Positions 8,191-15,267 of a stretch of 33,041 nt of DNA are shown one piece after another. This DNA is from a virus, in IMG/VR virus record IMGVR_UViG_3300021197_001249, positions 1 through 33,041 of that record; one strand, 5' to 3'. The notes beneath the pieces are model-generated. The model was not told where the DNA came from. It searched no databases and saw only the letters and a program-made list of their open reading frames with translations. The stretch's first letter is position 1, and each line of letters opens with the position of its first letter. Both the position numbers and the translations under genes were made by a program.

Positions 8191-8742
8191 ATGAAGAACG
8201 TTGGAGCAGATCTGATCGGTGATTTCACTGATATTGATTATCCTGCACGAAGGCAGTTTCCTAGTGATGATATAGTAAATCGATGGAAAAGTATTGGGCA
8301 TAATTATGTCAATTATACTGGTCTTCTTAGGGAAGAGTATCGTGGTGTTCCCGATTGGTGCCATGACATTGTAAGTAAATTTAAGACCAAGCATATACCT
8401 ATTGGAGATAAGTGGTATTTTTTGCAGGATACTTCATTGTCTCTTTATAAGATGCCTCCTGGAACAATCATGCCAGAGCATGAAGATACTTATCCTAGAT
8501 TCCGAGAGATTTATGGTGAATCTAATGTTGATATGATCTGTAGAATTTTAATATTCCTGGATGACTGGAAGACTGGACATTATTTTGAATTGGATAGAGA
8601 ACCTTATGTAAAATGGTCAAAGGGTGATTACCTTTGGTGGCGTGGAGATACTAGTCATCTTGCAGCAAATCTTGGAATTGAAGATAGATATACTATGCAA
8701 ATTACATCAACTTTATCAACATGGAAAAAAGAGATGCAGTAA
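8191..8742 (+). CDS. 2OG-Fe(II) oxygenase-like protein
   Basis: First gene of the accessory cassette. The 183-residue protein shows a P-G-T-I-M-P-E-H-E-D block giving H97-x-D99. This is followed by strands, a G-D-Y-L-W-W-R-G-D-T-S-H block (H156) and an Arg in D-R-Y-T-M-Q-I-T (R166), matching the H-x-D...H...R layout of 2OG oxygenases. The frame is open from 8071 inside gp41, but the ATG at 8191, right after the gp41 stop, gives a protein starting at the expected place. The last 22 bases overlap the sulfotransferase-like gene. Substrate unknown; a hydroxylase acting on the glycan or its carrier is possible. Confidence 0.72.
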   Translation: MKNVGADLIGDFTDIDYPARRQFPSDDIVNRWKSIGHNYVNYTGLLREEYRGVPDWCHDIVSKFKTKHIPIGDKWYFLQDTSLSLYKMPPGTIMPEHEDTYPRFREIYGESNVDMICRILIFLDDWKTGHYFELDREPYVKWSKGDYLWWRGDTSHLAANLGIEDRYTMQITSTLSTWKKEMQ

Positions 8743-9449
8743 TCGATGACCTTGTTGACAACTATGGAGAATATTGTTCTTCTTTTACATTTAACTTTAG
8801 GGATAAATGTGAAGAAGATGACATCCATAAAGAGGGGTTTGTAAATTGCTATTGGAATCCTACTAGCAAATTAGTCTATATGCACATTGATAAGTGTGGT
8901 AGCACGTCAGTTTCAACTGCACTAAGATATTCAAAGATAAAGTTTTTCTCTCTTGAGAAAATGACTCGTAAATATGTTCCTAATGAACTAGCAAAATTCT
9001 TGGTTAAGGATCATATATTTTTTGCAATAACCAGAGATCCAGTTCAAAGATGGATCTCTGGTCTTAATGAATTTATTTGTAGATTTGAACCTGATTTTGA
9101 TTGGGTTGTTGATCAAGTAAAGAATAAGAAATATATATTTGATGAGCATACTGGACCACAAACATCTTTTTTAAAATTGTGTACTGATAATAATGCTAAC
9201 TTGAAGTTGATAAAGTTGGATAGTAAGTTATCTCCAAAAGTTAATTTGTTTATTAAAAAAAATTTATGTAAGGAAGACTTGGAAAGATATGAACCCTTTT
9301 TGATTGATCACTTAAGAAATTCTAAAGACTTCCATCCAAATTATAGACCATTGTGTGCTAAAATATATAAAGATTACATAGAGTCTGACAAAGAAGAGTT
9401 TGACAAACTTTATCGAGGAGATTATGAATTGTACGCAAAAGGTATCTGA
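8721..9449 (+). CDS. sulfotransferase-like protein
   Basis: Probable PAPS-dependent sulfotransferase. The 242-residue protein has the 5'-phosphosulfate loop as H-I-D-K-C-G-S-T-S-V (55-64), preceded by a short beta-strand. The 3'-phosphate-binding block is F-A-I-T-R-D-P-V-Q-R-W-I-S-G (101-114). A later H-T-G-P-Q-T-S-F-L block is typical of the carbohydrate sulfotransferase group. It overlaps the previous gene by 22 bases and the next by 26, so the three are probably co-translated. Sulfation of a sugar in the same cassette is the natural reading; the acceptor cannot be told from sequence. Confidence 0.78.
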   Translation: MEKRDAVIDDLVDNYGEYCSSFTFNFRDKCEEDDIHKEGFVNCYWNPTSKLVYMHIDKCGSTSVSTALRYSKIKFFSLEKMTRKYVPNELAKFLVKDHIFFAITRDPVQRWISGLNEFICRFEPDFDWVVDQVKNKKYIFDEHTGPQTSFLKLCTDNNANLKLIKLDSKLSPKVNLFIKKNLCKEDLERYEPFLIDHLRNSKDFHPNYRPLCAKIYKDYIESDKEEFDKLYRGDYELYAKGI

Positions 9450-10038
9450 CCCCTTTCATGCCGTCGAGAGTTTTGAAGATACGATAGCGAAATTTTATGG
9501 TGCAAAGTATGGAGTTGCTACTGATTGTTGCACCCATGCAATTGAATTGTGTTTGAGGTATGAAGGATACGATAGAATAACATTACCAGAACGTACCTAC
9601 ATCTCTATTCCAATGACCTGCGAGAAGATTGGTCTTGATTGGAGATTTGATAATATTCGGTGGTATGATCAATATCATCTTGGCGGTACTAATATTATTG
9701 ATGGTGCAGTTTTGTGGAGACCAAATTCATATGTCTCTGGAACTTATCTGTGTTTGAGTTTTCAATATCGGAAGCATCTCTCTTTAGGTAGAGGTGGAAT
9801 GATTTTGACCGATGATGAATATGCTGCAGAACAGTTGCGAATGATGGCATATGATGGACGTAAAAAGTATGTTCCTTGGGGTGATCAAGACATTAGTGTG
9901 ATGGGATATCATTATTATATGACTCCAGAGACTGCGAAGATGGGACTTGATGTATTTGAAGAAGTGAAGGATGCATTCCCTCTTGCGATGAGTTATAAGG
10001 ATTATCCACACCTTCCTAATATGGAGATATTTAAATGA
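9424..10038 (+). CDS. truncated DegT/DnrJ/EryC1-type aminotransferase (large domain only)
   Basis: PLP-dependent sugar aminotransferase fold, reduced to 204 residues against the usual 360-400. Visible family blocks are Y-G-V-A-T-D-C-C-T-H-A-I-E-L (PLP phosphate site), L-P-E-R-T-Y-I-S-I-P-M, I-I-D-G-A-V (pyridine Asp, D93), and L-S-F-Q-Y-R-K-H-L-S-L-G-R-G-G-M-I with the Schiff-base Lys at K117. It ends after the M-T-P-E-T-A-K-M-G-L helix, so the small C-terminal domain is missing. ATG 9424 is chosen because CGAGGAG sits at 9414-9420. The retained Lys and Asp suggest catalysis or PLP binding could persist. The stop overlaps the first GT25-like gene. Confidence 0.75.
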   Translation: MNCTQKVSDPFHAVESFEDTIAKFYGAKYGVATDCCTHAIELCLRYEGYDRITLPERTYISIPMTCEKIGLDWRFDNIRWYDQYHLGGTNIIDGAVLWRPNSYVSGTYLCLSFQYRKHLSLGRGGMILTDDEYAAEQLRMMAYDGRKKYVPWGDQDISVMGYHYYMTPETAKMGLDVFEEVKDAFPLAMSYKDYPHLPNMEIFK

Positions 10039-10895
10039 ATAAGTTAAAAGGTCTTCCTCCAATATTTTATTTAAATTTGGATCACAGAACTGATAGAAAA
10101 GAGCACATAGAGAATCAGTTTAAAAAGTGGGATATCACAGACTACACACGTTGGTCGGCATCAACTTTTGATTCAAAAAAAGTTGATCAGTGGGGACAGA
10201 GGTTGGATCAGATGTTACTCGCTCCATCTGATGCATCTATTCTTATGAATGAATGGCATCTATTAATTGAGTGGTACAATTCTGGAATGTCAGAATATTG
10301 TATGGTTGTTCAAGATGATCTATGTTTTGATCTTGTTGAACATTGGCCTTTTAACTGGGAGGATGTTATGAAATCACTTCCATATAATTGGGACATAGTT
10401 CAATTTTATTACTGCCATGATTGGGAATTAATGATGCATCTTCATCCCAGAACTTGGCACAGTTCTTCTGCAGCATGTTTTATGGTAAATAGATTCTTTG
10501 TTGAGAAGTTAATTAAAATTCATGTTAATCCTGATGGAACTATTAGGACAAATCAATCTTTGCATGATTTGGAAGTTCCTAGGGAATCCTATAGTAGCGA
10601 TGATTTTCTTCTTTATCAGATTGCTAAATCTTACACTATTCCACTATTGACTTTAGATCCTAAATTGGCGGTAGCACAGGATAATAATCAATCTAGCAAT
10701 TCAAATGCTGAAGATTATAATCCAGTTATTGCAGTATATCATAATAAGATTTATGATATACTTTCAACTACTTGTACAAAACAGTGGTGGGAAACTCAGA
10801 GTTCTAATTTCACTGCAGATGATATTTTGAGTTGGGGCAAACCTGTTCATAAAAAAATGAAAATGTTATTGCCACAGTACGATAAGATAGGTTAA
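10035..10895 (+). CDS. GT25-like glycosyltransferase, copy 1
   Basis: First of five tandem paralogues resembling glycosyltransferase family 25 (LPS or collagen-type transferases). The 286 residues start with F-Y-L-N-L-D-H-R-T-D-R (11-21), the donor-site signature of the family. They continue with a V-V-Q-D-D metal-site equivalent (91-95), the array-wide P-Y-N-W-D block, and a C-terminal W-W...F-T-A-D-D-I-L-S-W-G-K-P module shared by the set. Both key motifs are kept, with Q-D-D instead of E-D-D, so it may be active. Its ATGA start overlaps the aminotransferase stop. Substrates unknown. Confidence 0.78.
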   Translation: MNKLKGLPPIFYLNLDHRTDRKEHIENQFKKWDITDYTRWSASTFDSKKVDQWGQRLDQMLLAPSDASILMNEWHLLIEWYNSGMSEYCMVVQDDLCFDLVEHWPFNWEDVMKSLPYNWDIVQFYYCHDWELMMHLHPRTWHSSSAACFMVNRFFVEKLIKIHVNPDGTIRTNQSLHDLEVPRESYSSDDFLLYQIAKSYTIPLLTLDPKLAVAQDNNQSSNSNAEDYNPVIAVYHNKIYDILSTTCTKQWWETQSSNFTADDILSWGKPVHKKMKMLLPQYDKIG

Positions 10896-10900
10896 AATAT

Positions 10901-11737
10901 ATGGAATTTAGTGTATCTTCAAAATTGAATGACATGCCCACTATAATATATCGGGCATCTTCTGAAAATCCACCTATAGAGCAAGAACTTTCTTCTTGGG
11001 GAATAACTAACCATAGAAAGCATTGTGACAAGTACAGTCCGCAAAGATATAAAGATTGGAAACATTTGCTTCTTGATAGTGGTTTGATGCAAACTCCTTT
11101 GGAACTATCGTATTCAATTAATATTATTGATGCTATTGTTGATTGGTATGATAATACTGATGATGAGATTTGTATTGTTGCTGATGAAAATGTTACGTTT
11201 AAGAATGCAAAAAATTGGCAATTTGACTGGACTTTTTTAATGCAGCAACTTCCATATAATTGGGATTGTATACAGTTGTTTGTATATTGTTCAGAGTCTC
11301 TGAAGATGCATATGCATCCTTGGATAAAATCTAATATGGGTCAACAGTGTTTTATGATCACTAGATATTTTGCTAAGAGATTAAAACATTTTCACTACAT
11401 AGATGGGAAGTTTAAACTTTATTATGATACTCCAGATAAATCTATACCTATAGATTCTTATGGATCTATAGATACATTTTTTTATGACTTGGGAATTACT
11501 TATACTTTTCCTGTGTTTTCATTAATAAAAAATAGTACTTCATCGTATTTACCTGAGATGTGTTCTGAAGGTATTGATTATTGGTGGGAGGATAAGGCAC
11601 CTTTATATTCTAATTTTGAATTATTTAATTATAATAAGGGTGATGATGAATGGAAAATGGATCAATACTTTGATGTGGATTCATCTAAAAATAAAGTATA
11701 CATGGATGAGAGGAGGCCAAGACTAATATGGATTTGA
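10901..11737 (+). CDS. GT25-like paralogue, copy 2, catalytic motifs lost
   Basis: A 278-residue member of the array by position and shared blocks: L-P-Y-N-W-D-C-I-Q-L, G-S-I-D-T-F-F-Y and a Y-W-W near the C-terminus. The donor signature is replaced (I-I-Y-R-A-S-S-E-N-P in place of N-L-D-x-R-x-D-R). The metal motif reads A-D-E-N (94-97) instead of E-D-D. It is therefore probably not a working transferase on its own, yet the frame is intact and the length preserved. It starts five bases after copy 1 and overlaps copy 3 by ten bases. Confidence 0.68.
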   Translation: MEFSVSSKLNDMPTIIYRASSENPPIEQELSSWGITNHRKHCDKYSPQRYKDWKHLLLDSGLMQTPLELSYSINIIDAIVDWYDNTDDEICIVADENVTFKNAKNWQFDWTFLMQQLPYNWDCIQLFVYCSESLKMHMHPWIKSNMGQQCFMITRYFAKRLKHFHYIDGKFKLYYDTPDKSIPIDSYGSIDTFFYDLGITYTFPVFSLIKNSTSSYLPEMCSEGIDYWWEDKAPLYSNFELFNYNKGDDEWKMDQYFDVDSSKNKVYMDERRPRLIWI

Positions 11738-12630
11738 GTAACAAGTTAGACGGTATGCCAACCGTCAATTATTTTAATCTTGATAATAGAGTTGATCGTA
11801 AAGAATGGATGGTTGGTCAATTTAAAAAGTATGGGATTAAGTATAATAGAGTATCAGGAACGAAATACCTTGCTTCCGAAAATGCTAGATGGAAGCACTT
11901 GATTGCAGATGGTGAAGATTACAAACTGCTTGTACCTATTGCGGCAAATGCAATCACCCATCTTGATTTTTTAAAACGATGGTATTCCGAAACTACTGAA
12001 CCATATGTCCTTCTTATGGAAGATGACTATGATCTTGGATTGATTCCATATTGGCATTTTGATTGGAATTATATGATGGAGCGTATTCCATATGATTGGG
12101 ATTGTATTCATATGGGATATGAAAATCCAGATGGTCTTTTATTTCATCTCCATCCTATCGAGGCTGCTCATGATTTTGGACCAGTTCTTTTAAAAAGAGA
12201 ATATGTTGAAAAGTTGTTGGATCTGCATTGTGTTGGAGAACAGTATAAATTGGTTCATACTGTTGCAGATATTGCTTGGAATCGACAAACGGATGTTGCT
12301 GGATCTGGTACAGTAGACTATTTTATGGTTCACAGTGGAAGAACATATTGTTTACCTTTAATTACTATCAATGCTAATTTTGGTAGTTTTGAAAATAATA
12401 GTATAATTCAAAGATACTATAGACAAGAAGGTGATATAATTGCTAGGAATACGTATTACTATTGGTGGCAGCATGAGAAAAGTAAATTTACTTTAGATGA
12501 CTTTTTTAGTTTTGGTGGTAAAGTGCATGAATCTATGAGATTAAAACCTCAGAAGTTCAGGTCTTATGATTTGACGGGTAAACAATATGAGCAGTATGGA
12601 GAATCCTACCTTGATTATTATAGAAGGTAA
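11728..12630 (+). CDS. GT25-like glycosyltransferase, copy 3
   Basis: A 300-residue copy with full signatures: Y-F-N-L-D-N-R-V-D-R (15-24), L-L-M-E-D-D-Y-D (95-102), I-P-Y-D-W-D-C-I-H-M-G-Y-E, then G-T-V-D-Y-F-M-V-H-S-G-R-T-Y-C. The C-terminal module is Y-Y-Y-W-W...F-T-L-D-D-F-F-S-F-G-G-K. GAGGAGG at 11709-11715 is a strong ribosome site for the ATG. It overlaps copy 2 by ten bases. This copy looks catalytically complete. The C-terminal tail after the module (about 30 residues, Tyr-rich) is longer than in copies 4 and 5. Confidence 0.8.
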   Translation: MDLSNKLDGMPTVNYFNLDNRVDRKEWMVGQFKKYGIKYNRVSGTKYLASENARWKHLIADGEDYKLLVPIAANAITHLDFLKRWYSETTEPYVLLMEDDYDLGLIPYWHFDWNYMMERIPYDWDCIHMGYENPDGLLFHLHPIEAAHDFGPVLLKREYVEKLLDLHCVGEQYKLVHTVADIAWNRQTDVAGSGTVDYFMVHSGRTYCLPLITINANFGSFENNSIIQRYYRQEGDIIARNTYYYWWQHEKSKFTLDDFFSFGGKVHESMRLKPQKFRSYDLTGKQYEQYGESYLDYYRR

Positions 12631-12636
12631 TAAATA
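12629..12636 (+). promoter_or_regulatory. late-promoter-like box inside the glycosyltransferase array
   Basis: AATAAATA, one base off the T4-type late box, overlaps the stop of copy 3 and lies about 25 bases before copy 4. This is the only sizeable gap in the array. Weak evidence, because such AT-rich octamers occur by chance in this genome. Confidence 0.25.
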
Positions 12637-12660
12637 TACTTACGGAGGAAATTGATTATC

Positions 12661-13503
12661 ATGGAATTGAAAGACACGGTAAAGGGGATGCCGAAAGTTT
12701 ATTATTTTAATTCGGAGCAATCTGAAGTTACTAATGAACATATGAAAAGAAACCTAACAAGTTTAGGATTAGAACACCAGAGAATAATTACATCCAACTA
12801 TAATAAAGAAAACGTAAAGCAGTGGGTTGGTAAATTAATTGATGCTAAAAATTATAAACTACCCGTAGTAACTGCTGGATATTCTATATCTGTACTGGAA
12901 TTTTTAAAGCATTGGTATGAAAGTACTGAAGAAGAAACCTTGATTCTTAGTAGAGATACTATTGACTTTGGGATTATAAAATATTGGCCGTTTACTTGGG
13001 ATGAGTTGCGTCAAAAAATTCCTTATGATTGGGATTGTTTCTTGATGGGATTTGAAAGTACAACTCAAATACCATGCTATCTTCATCCAATCATTCCTGG
13101 ACATAATTTTGGAATGGCAGTTCTGAATAGAAGATATGTTAAAAAACTAATAAAACTTCATTGTGTTGGTGATAAGTATAGACTAGTAAACAAGATTGCT
13201 GATAAAAATTTTGGTGGTCAATCTGGAACAGTAGACTATTTTATTGGGCATTGTGGTAAAACATATTGTATGCCATTGTTCCCAACTCATACTGATTTTG
13301 TTAAAAAGAAAACTAAAAAATATGTATTGGCAAAGGCATGTAGGTTGGCATATTATCAGTGGTGGAGAACTGATGAAAGTTTAGAAATTCTTGGTCATTA
13401 TAATAGATATACTATGGATGAATTACTTACTTATGGTAAAGCAAATGATATTGGTATGATAAAAAATATCCCTACAGCTCAATTATTTGCTGTATTTAAA
13501 TGA
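12661..13503 (+). CDS. GT25-like paralogue, copy 4, catalytic motifs lost
   Basis: A 280-residue copy clearly related to copies 3 and 5 (I-P-Y-D-W-D-C-F-L-M-G-F-E, S-G-T-V-D-Y-F-I-G-H-C-G-K-T-Y-C-M-P-L, Q-W-W, M-D-E-L-L-T-Y-G-K). The N-terminal donor signature is replaced by Y-F-N-S-E-Q-S-E-V, and the E-D-D site reads S-R-D-T-I-D (97-102). GGAGG at 12644-12648 precedes both a TTG at 12652 and the preferred ATG at 12661. An AATAAATA late-like box lies at 12629-12636, so expression could restart here. It overlaps copy 5 by ATGA. Confidence 0.7.
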   Translation: MELKDTVKGMPKVYYFNSEQSEVTNEHMKRNLTSLGLEHQRIITSNYNKENVKQWVGKLIDAKNYKLPVVTAGYSISVLEFLKHWYESTEEETLILSRDTIDFGIIKYWPFTWDELRQKIPYDWDCFLMGFESTTQIPCYLHPIIPGHNFGMAVLNRRYVKKLIKLHCVGDKYRLVNKIADKNFGGQSGTVDYFIGHCGKTYCMPLFPTHTDFVKKKTKKYVLAKACRLAYYQWWRTDESLEILGHYNRYTMDELLTYGKANDIGMIKNIPTAQLFAVFK

Positions 13504-14303
13504 ACTTTACCAAAAAGTTGAAGGGATTTCCAACAGTTCGTTATGTTAATTTGGACTGCAGAACTGATCGCCGTGAGTACATGGAGAATCAGTTTGATAT
13601 GATGAAGATAAACTTTCAAAGAGTATCAGCATCCAAGTTTTCTGCATCTACTATGAGTGAATGGGCTTCCGAGTATGTTGATGGTCCTGTTCCCAAAATT
13701 CCATCATATGCTTTAGGCAATTCTTTAACTCATCTTGAAATTATTAAAGAATGGGTCACTAATACATCTGAAGAATATCTTTTATTGATGGAAGATGATT
13801 ATGATTTGACCTTATTTCAATATTGGAATTTTGATTGGGAATATTTAATGAATCGTGTTCCCTACGATTGGGACTGTATTCAACTAGGATATGAATCTGA
13901 TGAGTTCTTGGCATTCTTTTTGCATCCTAAACTTAGGCATACTTACTTTGGTCCAGTTTTGTTGACTAGAGACTATGCTGAGAAGATATTAGAACTTCAT
14001 ACCTCAGGCGATAAGTATTGTTTTGATAAAGTTTTAGGTTCTAAAAAATTTAAAAACTACGGCACAACAGTAGATTACTTTATTGCACATACTGGTAGAA
14101 CTTATTGTATACCTTTAATTACTACAAACGTTGATTCTCCAAGCACCGAGTACGGTATTAATATCTCTAGACCACACCATCAAAAATCTAAGTATGCTTA
14201 TTACTATTGGTGGATGAAAAAACATTTGACATTTACGTTGGATGAATTTTTTACCTATGGTAAACCAAACGATAACAAAATGATAATTAGCACGAGCGGT
14301 TGA
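13500..14303 (+). CDS. GT25-like glycosyltransferase, copy 5
   Basis: A 267-residue copy with complete motifs: Y-V-N-L-D-C-R-T-D-R (15-24), L-L-M-E-D-D-Y-D (95-102), V-P-Y-D-W-D-C-I-Q-L-G-Y-E, T-T-V-D-Y-F-I-A-H-T-G-R-T-Y-C-I-P-L. It ends with Y-Y-Y-W-W...F-T-L-D-E-F-F-T-Y-G-K-P-N-D. It is closest by eye to copies 3 and 4, suggesting recent duplication within the array. The start overlaps the copy 4 stop, and the next gene begins one base after its own stop. Confidence 0.8.
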   Translation: MNFTKKLKGFPTVRYVNLDCRTDRREYMENQFDMMKINFQRVSASKFSASTMSEWASEYVDGPVPKIPSYALGNSLTHLEIIKEWVTNTSEEYLLLMEDDYDLTLFQYWNFDWEYLMNRVPYDWDCIQLGYESDEFLAFFLHPKLRHTYFGPVLLTRDYAEKILELHTSGDKYCFDKVLGSKKFKNYGTTVDYFIAHTGRTYCIPLITTNVDSPSTEYGINISRPHHQKSKYAYYYWWMKKHLTFTLDEFFTYGKPNDNKMIISTSG

Positions 14304-14304
14304 T

Positions 14305-15267
14305 ATGAATTCTACTAATGAATGGGATAAGTTAAAAAAAGTAATAGTTGGCGTTGCTGATCATGCGGTTATTCCTGAGATGGATAAAAGTCTCAGGACT
14401 ATAAATTATGCTGGTGACCAAGATGTATCTTCTGTAAAAGTTGGACCATACCCACAAAAAGTTATTGATGAAGCAAATGAGGATTTGGAAACCTTTTGTG
14501 ATTTTTTGAGGGAAGAAAATGTTGAGGTTTTGAGACCAAAAAGAGAAGTTACAACTTATTATAATTACTGCCCTAGAGATAGTGTTTTTGTTCATGGTGA
14601 CTTTGCTCTAGCAACTCCACAACCACTTAGATCTAGATCTGGTAATTGGAGATCTTTTGGACATCACATTGACTCAGTTTGTGAAGTACCTTGCTCATAT
14701 CATGATGGACTTTACAATGAAGACTGTGTTGGTGATCCCTCTGTATTGGCACTGACCGAGTTAACACCCGCGTTTGATGCTGCAAATTGCATTCGTGCCA
14801 ATGATGAGATATTGTATTTGATATCTAATAGTGGTAATAGGCAGGGTGCAACTCTTCTGCAAGATATGCTGGGCACTCGCGCAACAGTTCGTGTAGTTAA
14901 AGATATATACACCTATGTCCATATTGACACAACTGTGACATTTCTTAGGGAAGGATTGCTAATGGTCAATCCCAATAGAGTGAAGAGTCGGAATGATTTG
15001 CCGTATCCATTTAATACTTGGACAATGATTAGAGCACCAGATCCAATTGACATTGGTTATTATCCAGGATATAATAATGCATCAGAGTGGTGTAATATGA
15101 ATTTGTTCAGCATATCACCAGATCTGGTTGCTCTTGAAGAAAATCAACATCCAACCAGACAAATTTTGGAAACTTATGGCATAGAATGTGCTATGCTTCC
15201 TATGAGGCACCAAAGAACTTTAAGTGGTGGATTTCACTGCGTAACTTTAGATTTGGAGAGAGGATGA
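14305..15267 (+). CDS. glycine-amidinotransferase-like enzyme
   Basis: Member of the amidinotransferase fold (AGAT/inosamine-phosphate amidinotransferase type), which moves an amidino group from arginine to an amine. The 320 residues show N-Y-C-P-R-D-S-V-F-V near 87-96. All three catalytic positions fit the family: D158 in F-D-A-A-N, H206 in Y-V-H-I-D-T-T and C312 in G-G-F-H-C-V-T-L-D-L. Length is a little short of AGAT (about 400 in animals). It lies between GT25-like and sugar-dehydrogenase genes, so a guanidino-sugar or cyclitol is a plausible product. The end overlaps the next gene by ATGA. Confidence 0.85.
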   Translation: MNSTNEWDKLKKVIVGVADHAVIPEMDKSLRTINYAGDQDVSSVKVGPYPQKVIDEANEDLETFCDFLREENVEVLRPKREVTTYYNYCPRDSVFVHGDFALATPQPLRSRSGNWRSFGHHIDSVCEVPCSYHDGLYNEDCVGDPSVLALTELTPAFDAANCIRANDEILYLISNSGNRQGATLLQDMLGTRATVRVVKDIYTYVHIDTTVTFLREGLLMVNPNRVKSRNDLPYPFNTWTMIRAPDPIDIGYYPGYNNASEWCNMNLFSISPDLVALEENQHPTRQILETYGIECAMLPMRHQRTLSGGFHCVTLDLERG

